Assembly: GCF_045063725.1 (NCBI RefSeq)
Contig: NZ_CP173695.1
Origin: Sellimonas catena
GTDB taxonomy: Bacteria; Bacillota; Clostridia; Lachnospirales; Lachnospiraceae
Length of the DNA stretch: 64,000 bases
Direction: 5' to 3' (one strand)
Below are positions 9,446 through 17,923 of the stretch, one piece after another. Below the pieces are notes generated by a model, which was given only the letters and a program-made list of their open reading frames with translations, had not been told where the DNA came from and ran no database searches. The position numbers were made by a program, and so were the translations under genes. Numbering within the stretch: the stretch's first letter is position 1; each line of letters starts with the position of its first letter.

Positions 9446-10498
9446 ATGAGCAGAATACAAGTCAGTGTGATCATGCCGGTGTATAACTCCGAAGAATATC
9501 TGGAGACCGCAATCAAAAGTGTTTTGAATCAGGATATAGAAGAGATGGAACTGCTTCTTGTGGACGATGGGTCAAAAGACAACAGTGGAAACATCTGTGA
9601 CCGGTATCAGGATGATCCGAGAGTACGGGTATTTCATAAGGAAAATGAAGGAATCTGTGCCACGAGAAATTTCGCGGTGGAGCACGCCGGAGGAGAGTAC
9701 CTGGTTTTTATTGATAATGATGATGAACTGGCAGACCATGTGCTGTCGGAGAATTATGCGCTTGCAAAAAAATATGACGCAGATGTTGTGAAATACGGAT
9801 GCAGCATTGAAGAATCTTTTGAAAGCGGATACGTGGAAAAACGTGCGAATGTATTCAAAAAGTTAAGAGTATTCGATCAGAGTAAGGCTGCCAGGTATTA
9901 TGCCATTGCGGATAAAGAACGCTATTTCAGTTATATCTGGAATGGAATGTACAGAAGAAGCTGGTGGCAGGAGCATCATCTGAAATTCAATACAGAAATC
10001 AAATGCGGATTCGAAGACCGTGTACTCAATTATGAGATCTTCAGGCTTGCACGGAGACAGGTGCTGAATCCGCATATAGGCTACCGGTATTTCCAGCGTT
10101 TCGAACATAGCACATTCAAGAAATTCAACCGGAACATGCTTTATTCCGGACTGCTGTCGGCAGAAGCGGAATACGGTCTGTTCCAGCATCTGAAAGAAAG
10201 TGACGATTTTCATTCGGACTGGATCAGAAGATCAGCGGAATATCTGATTGAATTTCTGATGCTGCTCAGCAGAAAAGACAATGATATGTCTCAGGAAGAA
10301 GTGGCAGCATTTATGCGGAAACTCAAAAAGAGCAAGGTGTTCCATGACGTGCAGAAAAAGGGAGCCGATCAGAATCTGCCGCTGACCAAAAAAGGAGTCG
10401 TCCGTCTGTTCGTAAAGGGCAGATACAGTGCGCTTCTGAGTATTTCCAAAGTATATGTCAGATTTATATTTTTGAAAAAACGGCTTGGAAAAAGATAG
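9446..10498 (+). CDS. Family 2 glycosyltransferase (fourth)
   Basis: A 350-residue GT2 enzyme with QVSVIMPVYNSEEYL at the start, LLVDDGSKDNSG near residue 40 and FIDNDDE near residue 91. The last motif has Asn where most relatives have Ala, Ser or Gln, but the two metal-side Asp residues remain. TGGAGG precedes ATG 9446 at a normal distance. It is the last glycosyltransferase of the cluster and is followed 18 nt later by a cytidylyltransferase gene. The acceptor and donor are not deducible. Confidence 0.9.
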   Translation: MSRIQVSVIMPVYNSEEYLETAIKSVLNQDIEEMELLLVDDGSKDNSGNICDRYQDDPRVRVFHKENEGICATRNFAVEHAGGEYLVFIDNDDELADHVLSENYALAKKYDADVVKYGCSIEESFESGYVEKRANVFKKLRVFDQSKAARYYAIADKERYFSYIWNGMYRRSWWQEHHLKFNTEIKCGFEDRVLNYEIFRLARRQVLNPHIGYRYFQRFEHSTFKKFNRNMLYSGLLSAEAEYGLFQHLKESDDFHSDWIRRSAEYLIEFLMLLSRKDNDMSQEEVAAFMRKLKKSKVFHDVQKKGADQNLPLTKKGVVRLFVKGRYSALLSISKVYVRFIFLKKRLGKR

Positions 10499-10516
10499 GA
10501 AAGGTGCGGTAGAAAG

Positions 10517-11239
10517 ATGAAACATATTGCAGTAGTGTTTGCCGGAGGAATCGGCAGAAGAATGAACAGCAAGGCCCTTCCGAAACAGTTTTTAAGGCTG
10601 TATGGAAAAGAAATTATCGTATATACACTGGAGCATTTTCAGAATCACAGTGAAATCGACGGAATCGCGGTTGCCTGTGTGGAAGACTGGATTCCTTTTT
10701 TAAAAGATCTGACAGAGAAGTATCATCTTGACAAAGTGAAAAAAATTGTGCCGGGTGGAGAAACCGGGCAGCAGTCCATTTACCATGGACTTTGTGCCGC
10801 CGGGGAAATTGCGGACGGGGACAGGGCAATTGTCCTGATCCACGATGGAGTCAGACCTTTGATCAACAAGGAGCTGATTTCAAACTGTATACAGAAAGTT
10901 GTGGAAACCGGGAGTGCGATTACTACAGCTCCGGCAATTGAGACAATTTTCAGATCAAGTGATAAAAAAACAGTTGAGCAGATCATTGAGCGTTCAGACT
11001 GTATGCTGGCAAGAGCTCCGCAGTGCTTTTATCTGGATGAAATTCTGAAAAGGCATCAACAGGCGAAAGAAGAAGAAAGAGAATTTATTGATTCGGCATC
11101 TATGATGTCCTTTTACGGAAGCGATCTTCATCTTGTAGAAGGACCGATGGAGAATATTAAAATCACTACGCCGATGGATTATTATACGTTTAAGGCATTA
11201 ATTGAAGCGGATGAAAATTCACAGCTTTTTGGAGTTTGA
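10517..11239 (+). CDS. IspD/TarI-family cytidylyltransferase, probably alditol-phosphate specific
   Basis: A 240-residue nucleotidyltransferase of the IspD/TarI family. It has the CTP-binding loop FAGGIGRRM (residues 8-16) and LPKQFL (21-26), then IHDGVRPL and the C-terminal NIKITTPMDY. IspD makes CDP-methylerythritol and TarI makes CDP-ribitol. The LPKQFL version and the position in a polysaccharide cluster with a CDP-glycerol-type transferase favour a TarI-like role. The usual TarJ reductase is missing; an SDR-type gene follows 15 nt later instead. It could still be the genome's IspD, which only a genome-wide view would exclude. Confidence 0.82.
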   Translation: MKHIAVVFAGGIGRRMNSKALPKQFLRLYGKEIIVYTLEHFQNHSEIDGIAVACVEDWIPFLKDLTEKYHLDKVKKIVPGGETGQQSIYHGLCAAGEIADGDRAIVLIHDGVRPLINKELISNCIQKVVETGSAITTAPAIETIFRSSDKKTVEQIIERSDCMLARAPQCFYLDEILKRHQQAKEEEREFIDSASMMSFYGSDLHLVEGPMENIKITTPMDYYTFKALIEADENSQLFGV

Positions 11240-11254
11240 AACGGAGGGAATATC

Positions 11255-12298
11255 ATGAATCAGATCATTCGGGAAGATATGGAACGGATCACAGAAGATC
11301 CATTTTTTCAACAACTGGCCGGAAGCAGGATTCTGATTACCGGAGCCACAGGACTGATCGGCTCGCTTACGGTAAAAGCATGTTTGAGATACAACGAAAC
11401 GCATGATACAAAGATTTCTGTCATTGGAATGATCCGGAATAGAAAAAAAGCGGAGGAAGTATTTGAGGCGGCCCTGACGAATCCTCATCTGGAATTGGTA
11501 GAAGGAGATCTAAGAAAACCGCTTGAAGTTCCGGATGACATTGATTATATTCTCCATACTGCAAGCGTTACAACTTCCAAGCTTTTTGTGGATCAGCCGG
11601 TGGAGACCATTGAGACATCCTACCGGGGAACAAAACATGTTCTGGAACTTGCAAAGGAGAAACAGTGCAAAGGAATGGTCTATCTGTCATCAATGGAAAT
11701 GTACGGGAGGCCGGATCCTTCACTTGAGAGAGTGACCGAAGAGGATCTGGGGTATATTGATGTTCTGAATGTGCGGAGCAGCTATTCGGAAGGGAAACGG
11801 ATTTCAGAATGTCTCTGTGCTGCCTATGCGGATGAATACAAAGTTCCGGTACGGATTGCCAGACTTGCCCAGACATTCGGAGCGGGTGTGCTGAAAAGTG
11901 ACAACCGTGTCTACGCCCAGTTCGCAAGAAGCGCGGTAAAGGGCGAGGATATCGTACTTCATACAGAAGGTAAATCAAACGGAAACTACTGTTATACGAC
12001 AGACGTGATCAGGGCTCTCGCACTTCTTCTCTGTAAAGGGGAAAACGGTCAGGCGTATAATATCTGCAACGAGGAGACGACAACTACCATTGCAGATATG
12101 GCAAAAATGGTGGCAGAAGAATTCGGAGGAGGGAAATCAAAGGTTGTTTTTGATATACCGGAAGACGCAAGAACATTCGGCTATGCCCCTGATGTGAAAA
12201 TGCATCTGGACGCAGGAAAACTCCGCGGGCTTGGATGGAAACCCGAGTTTGGACTCAGAGAAATGTATGCAAGATTAATTGCGGGAATGGAGCAATAG
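11255..12298 (+). CDS. NAD-dependent epimerase/dehydratase (extended SDR)
   Basis: A 347-residue extended short-chain dehydrogenase. The Rossmann motif GATGLIG is at residues 30-36, and the catalytic pair is Tyr177 and Lys181 (YSEGK), with an upstream SSMEMYG strand typical of sugar-nucleotide epimerases. It carries about 20 extra N-terminal residues before the Rossmann fold. It closes the polysaccharide operon behind the TarI/IspD-like gene, so it may make or modify the alditol-phosphate or CDP-alditol precursor in place of TarJ. The substrate is inferred from context only. Confidence 0.88.
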   Translation: MNQIIREDMERITEDPFFQQLAGSRILITGATGLIGSLTVKACLRYNETHDTKISVIGMIRNRKKAEEVFEAALTNPHLELVEGDLRKPLEVPDDIDYILHTASVTTSKLFVDQPVETIETSYRGTKHVLELAKEKQCKGMVYLSSMEMYGRPDPSLERVTEEDLGYIDVLNVRSSYSEGKRISECLCAAYADEYKVPVRIARLAQTFGAGVLKSDNRVYAQFARSAVKGEDIVLHTEGKSNGNYCYTTDVIRALALLLCKGENGQAYNICNEETTTTIADMAKMVAEEFGGGKSKVVFDIPEDARTFGYAPDVKMHLDAGKLRGLGWKPEFGLREMYARLIAGMEQ

Positions 12299-12338
12299 AA
12301 AGTTAAGGAAAATGTAAGGGAATTAATAAGAGAATTTC

Positions 12339-12367
12339 TGGACATTTTATAATAAAACGTGTATCAT
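12339..12367 (+). promoter_or_regulatory. Sigma-A type promoter for the cohesin-like protein gene
   Basis: TGGACA at 12339-12344, a 17-bp spacer and TATCAT at 12362-12367, about 50 bp before the ATG of the next gene. It separates that gene from the polysaccharide operon. Confidence 0.6.
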
Positions 12368-12415
12368 AATCTTATGTATGTAAATAAAATCTGAGACGAA
12401 AGAAGAGGTACAAAT

Positions 12416-13954
12416 ATGAAATTGATGAAACGATTGGCAGCCATGCTGCTGGCAGTATGTTTGGTAGTACCATGTGCCAGTCTGGCTGTAAACGCGGCGG
12501 ATGGGCTGATTTTCTTTACAGATCTGGAGGGAATCAGTGTCGGTGAGACTTTCACCATAACAGGAAGCGTGGTGAATCGTGACGGAAATCTCAGCCAGGT
12601 CGATCTTACGATGAGTTACGACAGCACAGCCATGAGGTATGTGGGCGGAGATGATAATGTGACAGATCAGGGAGACGGGACGCTTGTTTACTCCGGATCT
12701 GTAGACGGAAGCCGGCTCGATTTTGACATGCAGTTTGAGGCTTTGATCCAGGGTGAGACCAGACTGGAACAGGAGAGCGCGGAAGTTACGGACGCGAACG
12801 GCGATACGCTGAACCTGCTTGATCCTCCGGGATATTCAGATGTTCAGATCGTAGAAGGAGACGGAACGGCTGCATCTTCCTCTACTACTGCTCAGGCGAG
12901 CGGAGTTACCCTGACAGTCAATGATACGGAATACACAGTTGCAAGCAGCTACCCTGACAGTGAGCTTCCGGCCGGATTTGTTTCCGCAGATATTACAGTT
13001 GGCGGAGAGACAGTTACGGGAGCTTCACGGGAAAACGGCAGTGCACAGCTGGTCTATCTTCTTGACGGAAACAATGACGGAGCGTTTTTCCTTTATAATT
13101 CCGAAGATAATACAGCTTCCCCGATTCAGATTGTGACATTGACTTCCGGCAGTACACTGATTCTGCTCGGTGACAGAGGAGATGTGACACTTCCGGCAAG
13201 ATATCAGGAAGTAGAGCTGGATATCTCCGATACACAGACACTGCCGGCATGGCAGGACAGCAAAAACAGCAGATACTATCTGATGAACGCGCTGAATGCA
13301 TCCGGAGACCGTGCGCTTTACCGTTATGATTCTACCGATCAGACATATCAGTACTACGGTGATGATGTAACAACAACGGCTTCAGGTACAAATTCCGACA
13401 GCGGTATTTTCGGAAGAGTTTCGACGTTTGTACAGGATCATGTGGATGTAGTGATGATCGGAGCCGGATTTGCATTCCTTGTTCTGCTTCTCTTGATTAT
13501 TATTCTGGCAGTGAAGCTTCACCGCAGAAATCTGGAACTGGATGATGTGTATGATGAACTGGATGAACTGACAAAGAAAAAAGGTTCCGACGGACCGGGA
13601 GGACCGGAGCGCAGAAGCGAGAGCAGAGAGAGCGCGGAAAATCTTCCGGAGATTCAGATGCCTGAAGAGCAGTTCGATGAATTTGAGCAGTACGGTGACG
13701 AAGACTTCGAGGAGTATGACGAGTCCGAAGACGAAGAGTTTGAGGATTATGACGACGACTATGAGGACTTCGAAGACGATTACGAGGATGAAGAAGAGTC
13801 TGATGAAGACAGTGACTATGATTCGGATTACGATGACTTTGAAGAGGATTATGAAGATACAAAGCCGTCTAAAAAATCCAGACGTAGTAAAAAGAACAAC
13901 GAGCAGAATAATGATGATGACGATGATTTTTCCATAGACTTTATTGATCTGTAG
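12416..13954 (+). CDS. Cohesin-like extracellular domain protein with one membrane span and an acidic cytoplasmic tail
   Basis: 512 residues. A signal peptide (about 1-28, ending near VNAAD) is followed by a cohesin-like beta-sandwich (about 30-145; GISVGETFTITGSV, LTMSYDSTAMRYV) and a second extracellular part. One membrane span lies at about 344-368. Then comes a short helical, possibly coiled-coil stretch and a tail of about 100 residues dominated by Asp, Glu and Tyr (about 415-482), ending in a basic patch and DDDDDFSIDFIDL. The gene has its own promoter and a terminator. I do not recognise a named family beyond the cohesin-like fold, and the function is unknown; a surface-sensing or scaffold role is only a guess. 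Confidence 0.75.
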   Translation: MKLMKRLAAMLLAVCLVVPCASLAVNAADGLIFFTDLEGISVGETFTITGSVVNRDGNLSQVDLTMSYDSTAMRYVGGDDNVTDQGDGTLVYSGSVDGSRLDFDMQFEALIQGETRLEQESAEVTDANGDTLNLLDPPGYSDVQIVEGDGTAASSSTTAQASGVTLTVNDTEYTVASSYPDSELPAGFVSADITVGGETVTGASRENGSAQLVYLLDGNNDGAFFLYNSEDNTASPIQIVTLTSGSTLILLGDRGDVTLPARYQEVELDISDTQTLPAWQDSKNSRYYLMNALNASGDRALYRYDSTDQTYQYYGDDVTTTASGTNSDSGIFGRVSTFVQDHVDVVMIGAGFAFLVLLLLIIILAVKLHRRNLELDDVYDELDELTKKKGSDGPGGPERRSESRESAENLPEIQMPEEQFDEFEQYGDEDFEEYDESEDEEFEDYDDDYEDFEDDYEDEEESDEDSDYDSDYDDFEEDYEDTKPSKKSRRSKKNNEQNNDDDDDFSIDFIDL

Positions 13955-13971
13955 GAAATTGTCAAGATACA

Positions 13972-14006
13972 AAAACAGCAGGATTTTTCCTGCTGTTTTG
14001 TGTTTT
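13972..14006 (+). terminator. Intrinsic terminator after the cohesin-like gene
   Basis: Perfect 11-bp stem (AAAACAGCAGG / CCTGCTGTTTT) with a 6-nt loop, followed by GTGTTTT. Confidence 0.85.
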
Positions 14007-14043
14007 GGTGTAATTTTCGGACGTGGAAGGAACAAAATAATGC

Positions 14044-14072
14044 TTTACATCTATTCCGGAAGATGATAAAAT
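14044..14072 (+). promoter_or_regulatory. Sigma-A promoter of glmS
   Basis: TTTACA at 14044-14049, a 17-bp spacer and TAAAAT at 14067-14072, just downstream of the preceding terminator and 59 bp before the glmS ATG. The short leader has no glmS ribozyme. Confidence 0.75.
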
Positions 14073-14131
14073 AGTGCACGTGATACAAAAGTATAAAAAA
14101 AACGGTTGATTGTGCAAAATGGAGGAGAAAT

Positions 14132-15958
14132 ATGTGTGGAATAGTTGGATATATTGGAAAAGAAGAGGCTGCACCGATTCTGCTGGACGGACTGTCAAAG
14201 CTGGAATACAGAGGATATGATTCTGCAGGAATTGCAGTTTTTGATGGAGAATCTATCAATGTTGCAAAGACGAAAGGAAGACTTAAGGTACTGAGTGAAC
14301 TGACACATGATGGCAGGATGCTTCCGGGTACACTGGGGATCGGACATACACGCTGGGCGACACACGGGTCACCGTCCGATACAAATGCACATCCGCATTT
14401 GAACAGTGAAGAGACAATTGTAGTTGTACATAACGGAATTATTGAGAATTACCTGAAGCTGAAAAAGAAACTTGAAAGTAAAGGATACCGGTTTGTATCA
14501 GAGACAGATACCGAGGTCATTGCACATCTTCTGGATTATTACTATAGAGGAAATCCGCTGGAAGCAGTGACAAAGATTATGCACCGGATGGAAGGTTCCT
14601 ATGCCCTTGGAATTATCTTTAAAGATCATCCGAATGAGTTATATGCGGTCCGCAAGGACAGTCCGCTGATTGTCGGACATACGGACGGAGGAAGTATTAT
14701 TGCTTCTGATGTGCCGGCAGTATTAAAATATACAAGAGATGTTTATTTCATTGAAAATGAGGAAATTGTAAGGCTTACCGAACAAAATATGGAGTTTTTC
14801 ACGGTAGATGAAGAACCATTGAAAAAAGAGCCGGTCCATATTGACTGGGATGCGAACGCGGCGGAAAAAGGCGGATACGAACATTTCATGCTGAAGGAGA
14901 TGTACGAACAGCCGAAAGCGATCGCTGACACCTTTTCTCCGAGGATCAAAGATGGCAGGATCGAAATCGAAGAGCTTGGAATGGATGATGAGGCAATCCG
15001 CGCAGTAAAGAAAATTGTGATTGTGGCATGTGGATCCGCGTACCATACGGGAATGACAAGCAAATACATTTTTGAAGGAATGGCAAGAATTCCGGTAGAA
15101 GTAGATCTGGCGTCCGAGTTCCGGTACCGCGATCCAATTCTGACAGATGGGACACTTGTTATTGTAATCAGCCAGTCCGGAGAGACGGCCGATTCTCTGG
15201 CCGCACTGAGAGAGGCAAAAGAAAAAGGCTGCAAGGTACTTGGAATTGTAAATGTGGTAGGAAGTTCCATTGCCCGGGAGGCTGACAACGTAATGTATAC
15301 ATGGGCGGGACCTGAGATTGCAGTTGCAACAACGAAAGCTTACTCCTGCCAGCTGATTGCGCTTTATCTTCTGGCAATGAAGTTTGCGCATGTAAGAGGA
15401 ACGATTTCGGAAGGCGAACTTGCGGAGATGATTGAGGATCTGAAGAAGCTTCCGGCTCAGGTTGAGATGCTTTTGAACAACAAAGACAGGATTCAGAAAT
15501 TTGCCAACCGTTATCTGGCGGCAAAAAGTATTTTCTTCATAGGCAGAGGCATTGACTACGCGATTTCCATGGAAGGGTCATTAAAGCTGAAAGAAGTATC
15601 GTACATTCATTCCGAAGCATATGCAGCCGGCGAGCTGAAACATGGAACGATCTCGCTGATTGAAGACGGAACACTTGTCACAGCGCTTTTGACGCAGGAA
15701 AATCTGTACAAGAAGATGATCAGCAACATCGAAGAAGTCAAGACAAGAGGAGCTTTTGTCATGGCGGTTACCAATGAGGGGCATAGCGATGTGGAAAAAG
15801 CGGCAGATTATGTGGTCTATATTCCGAAGACCAACAAGTATTTTACAAATTCTCTTGCCATCATTCCACTGCAGCTGTTTGGCTATTATGTGGCAGTCGG
15901 ACGGGGCTGTGATGTGGATAAGCCGAGAAATCTTGCAAAATCTGTAACAGTCGAATAG
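14132..15958 (+). CDS. glmS: Glutamine--fructose-6-phosphate aminotransferase (isomerizing)
   Basis: Makes glucosamine-6-phosphate from fructose-6-phosphate and glutamine, the entry to UDP-GlcNAc and cell-wall synthesis. 608 residues, the usual length. The N-terminal MCGIVGYIG carries the nucleophilic Cys2, followed by the glutaminase motifs GIGHTRWATHG and HNGIIENY. Two SIS domains occupy about residues 290-600, with VISQSGETADS and the C-terminal DKPRNLAKSVTVE, which holds the catalytic Lys. GGAGGAG precedes the ATG. The gene is monocistronic, between its own promoter and a terminator. Confidence 0.98.
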   Translation: MCGIVGYIGKEEAAPILLDGLSKLEYRGYDSAGIAVFDGESINVAKTKGRLKVLSELTHDGRMLPGTLGIGHTRWATHGSPSDTNAHPHLNSEETIVVVHNGIIENYLKLKKKLESKGYRFVSETDTEVIAHLLDYYYRGNPLEAVTKIMHRMEGSYALGIIFKDHPNELYAVRKDSPLIVGHTDGGSIIASDVPAVLKYTRDVYFIENEEIVRLTEQNMEFFTVDEEPLKKEPVHIDWDANAAEKGGYEHFMLKEMYEQPKAIADTFSPRIKDGRIEIEELGMDDEAIRAVKKIVIVACGSAYHTGMTSKYIFEGMARIPVEVDLASEFRYRDPILTDGTLVIVISQSGETADSLAALREAKEKGCKVLGIVNVVGSSIAREADNVMYTWAGPEIAVATTKAYSCQLIALYLLAMKFAHVRGTISEGELAEMIEDLKKLPAQVEMLLNNKDRIQKFANRYLAAKSIFFIGRGIDYAISMEGSLKLKEVSYIHSEAYAAGELKHGTISLIEDGTLVTALLTQENLYKKMISNIEEVKTRGAFVMAVTNEGHSDVEKAADYVVYIPKTNKYFTNSLAIIPLQLFGYYVAVGRGCDVDKPRNLAKSVTVE

Positions 15959-15960
15959 AG

Positions 15961-16003
15961 AAAAGGCTGAATTTCCGCAAAATGGGAATTCAGCCTTTTT
16001 TTA
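15961..16003 (+). terminator. Intrinsic terminator after glmS
   Basis: A long stem, AAAGGCTGAATT pairing with AATTCAGCCTTT, with a short loop and a run of T residues. Confidence 0.88.
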
Positions 16004-16095
16004 TGAATTGATCACAAATTATACACATTTTTTCGATAGACTGACTATCGGAAAGAAAAAGTAATGGGTAACCTGTTGGAAAGGGGATAAATGTT

Positions 16096-17367
16096 ATGAA
16101 TCAAGAGTATGAATATTACAATCCGGGGCCGGAACCGTCCGGGAACGGATCGTTTTCGAACGAGAACCCGAAAAGACCGAAGAAGAAAGTAAATAAGGCT
16201 GTTGTAGGGAAAGTTGCGGGCCTTGCTGTCCTGTTTGGGGTTGTCGGAGGTCTTACTTTTCAGGGTGTAAATTATATATCGGGAAGAATACTTGGAACCG
16301 GAAACGGAAGTTCACAGAATTCGGCACAGGTACAGACAGTACAGACACAGGAGGATTCGGGGGAAGAGCTGCAGGGATCTGATATTACACAGATCGCAGC
16401 CAATTCCATGCCGTTTGTTGTTTCCATTCAGAATATGAGTGTACAGCAGGTACAGGATTTCTTCGGAGGAACAAGAGAACAAACACAGACAAGTGTCGGC
16501 TCCGGTATTATTGTCGGTCAAAATAATTCGGAACTGATGATTGTTACAAATAATCATGTAGTGGAGGGAAGTACAACACTGACAGTCACGTTCAATGATG
16601 AAACAAGTGTGGAGGCAAGTGTCAAAGGGACAGACTCCACAAAAGATCTGGCGGTGGTAGCTGTTCCGATCCGTCAGATCGGCGATGAAACAAAGAATGG
16701 TATTAAAGTTGCCGTACTGGGAAACTCTGATGAACTTCAGGTTGGAGAAGAAGTCATTGCAATCGGAAATGCGCTTGGATATGGACAGTCCGTGACAAAC
16801 GGAATTGTCAGTGCCAAGGACAGAGAGATCGAGATGGAGGGATTTGACAGCAAACTGATCCAGACAAATGCCGCGATCAATCCGGGAAACAGTGGAGGTG
16901 CGCTTCTTAATATCCGGGGAGAAGTAATTGGAATCAATACGGTGAAAGTAAATGCCTCAGCTGTAGAAGGTATGGGATATGCGATTCCAATTTCCGATGT
17001 GACAGATATCATTACCGGTCTGATGAATAAAGAGACGAGAACGCAGGTTCCGGAAGCTCAGAGAGGATATATCGGCATCGAAGGTACAAATGTAGATTCT
17101 CAGAGTTCGGAACAGTTTGGAATGCCGGAAGGTGTTTATGTTTCCAGAGTAATGGAAAATGGAGGAGCAGAAAAAGCAGGAATTACCAAAGGCTGTATTA
17201 TCACCGGTATAGAAGGATCCGGTATCAACAATATGGAAAGCCTTCAGGAACAGCTGAGTTACTACAGAATTGGCGAGACCGTGACATTGACGGTACAGTT
17301 CCCGGCAGGTCAGGGAGAATACAACGAAAAAGAAGTGGATGTCACGTTGACAGAACAGTTAAGCTAA
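16096..17367 (+). CDS. htrA: HtrA/DegP-like membrane-anchored serine protease with PDZ domain
   Basis: Degrades or refolds damaged proteins outside the membrane. 423 residues: a basic cytoplasmic N-terminus, one span (about 37-58), a Ser/Gln-rich linker, a trypsin-like domain, and one C-terminal PDZ domain (about 320-415). The triad is visible: His154 (NNHVV), Asp184 (TKDLAVV) and Ser266 (GNSGGA). A GGAAAGGGG site precedes ATG 16096. The gene stands alone between two terminators. I could not identify a clear promoter or a CssR-type operator. Confidence 0.95.
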   Translation: MNQEYEYYNPGPEPSGNGSFSNENPKRPKKKVNKAVVGKVAGLAVLFGVVGGLTFQGVNYISGRILGTGNGSSQNSAQVQTVQTQEDSGEELQGSDITQIAANSMPFVVSIQNMSVQQVQDFFGGTREQTQTSVGSGIIVGQNNSELMIVTNNHVVEGSTTLTVTFNDETSVEASVKGTDSTKDLAVVAVPIRQIGDETKNGIKVAVLGNSDELQVGEEVIAIGNALGYGQSVTNGIVSAKDREIEMEGFDSKLIQTNAAINPGNSGGALLNIRGEVIGINTVKVNASAVEGMGYAIPISDVTDIITGLMNKETRTQVPEAQRGYIGIEGTNVDSQSSEQFGMPEGVYVSRVMENGGAEKAGITKGCIITGIEGSGINNMESLQEQLSYYRIGETVTLTVQFPAGQGEYNEKEVDVTLTEQLS

Positions 17368-17376
17368 AAGGAAGAG

Positions 17377-17406
17377 ACGCCGCCAGAGTAATGCCGGCGT
17401 TTTTTC
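17377..17406 (+). terminator. Intrinsic terminator after htrA
   Basis: ACGCCG / CGGCGT stem with a 12-nt loop, followed by six T residues. Confidence 0.8.
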
Positions 17407-17430
17407 GCGTCCGAAATAAAGGAGAGCTAC

Positions 17431-17459
17431 TTGACAAACGGTCATCTGCAATGTAGTAT
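17431..17459 (+). promoter_or_regulatory. Sigma-A promoter of the csoR-like gene
   Basis: TTGACA at 17431-17436, a 17-bp spacer and TAGTAT at 17454-17459. The start point should fall at about 17465, inside the palindrome that follows. Confidence 0.8.
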
Positions 17460-17464
17460 GATTA

Positions 17465-17483
17465 TATACCGGGTCAGGGTATA
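17465..17483 (+). promoter_or_regulatory. CsoR-type operator palindrome
   Basis: TATACC, a 7-nt GC-rich centre (GGGTCAG), then GGTATA. Known CsoR/RcnR-family operators are AT-flanked palindromes with a G/C tract of this kind. It covers the expected transcription start, so autorepression is likely. Confidence 0.7.
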
Positions 17484-17542
17484 ATTGCAGGACTGATCCG
17501 GAGAAAAAAGCAGGCCGAATGAAAAGAAGCGGAGGAAACAGG

Positions 17543-17830
17543 ATGGAAGAAGAGAAGAAAAAACACAGGGAAGGAAAAGAATACCGGGATCTGGTCAACC
17601 GCCTGAGCCGAATAGAGGGACAGGTGCGTGGAGTTAAAAAGATGCTGGAAGAGGACCGGTACTGTATTGATATTCTTGTTCAGGTTCAGGCCATTCAGGC
17701 AGCGTTGAATGGATTTAATAAAACACTCCTTTCTGAACATATTCATTCCTGTGTGGTGAAGGATATCCAGGAAGGGAATGTAGAATGTGTAGACGAACTG
17801 TGTGAGACGATTAAAAAGCTGATGAAATAA
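17543..17830 (+). CDS. CsoR/FrmR-family metal-sensing transcriptional repressor
   Basis: A 95-residue all-helical DUF156 (PF02583) repressor. The family signature RLSRIEGQVRGVKKML comes first, then Cys41 (RYCIDIL), His66 and Cys70 (EHIHSC). This Cys-His-Cys set with HxxxC spacing matches Cu(I)-sensing CsoR rather than the sulfide sensor CstR, which lacks the His. I chose ATG 17543 over 17519 because GGAGG at 17531-17535 is 7 nt upstream. No copper pump or chaperone is adjacent, so any target other than itself lies elsewhere. Confidence 0.88.
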   Translation: MEEEKKKHREGKEYRDLVNRLSRIEGQVRGVKKMLEEDRYCIDILVQVQAIQAALNGFNKTLLSEHIHSCVVKDIQEGNVECVDELCETIKKLMK

Positions 17831-17855
17831 CAAGGTGCCTCCGGCTGGTATGGAG

Positions 17856-17890
17856 ACGGGAGTGTGTAAACAACACACTCCCGTTTTTTT
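17856..17890 (+). terminator. Intrinsic terminator after the csoR-like gene
   Basis: A perfect 12-bp stem, ACGGGAGTGTGT / ACACACTCCCGT, with loop AAACA and seven further T residues. It also separates the gene from the converging cotJC 3' segment. Confidence 0.92.
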
Positions 17891-17923
17891 GAGAGAAAAA
17901 TGCTTCCGGCATCATGCCCCCGG

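Noticed and set aside
13955..14131. A glmS ribozyme in the leader of glmS
   Set aside because: The leader after the promoter is only about 60 nt, and none of the conserved ribozyme core blocks are present; a terminator and a promoter fill the gap.
15999..16095. A sigma-A promoter or CssR box for htrA
   Set aside because: Candidate hexamers had poor spacing or weak matches, so none is reported.
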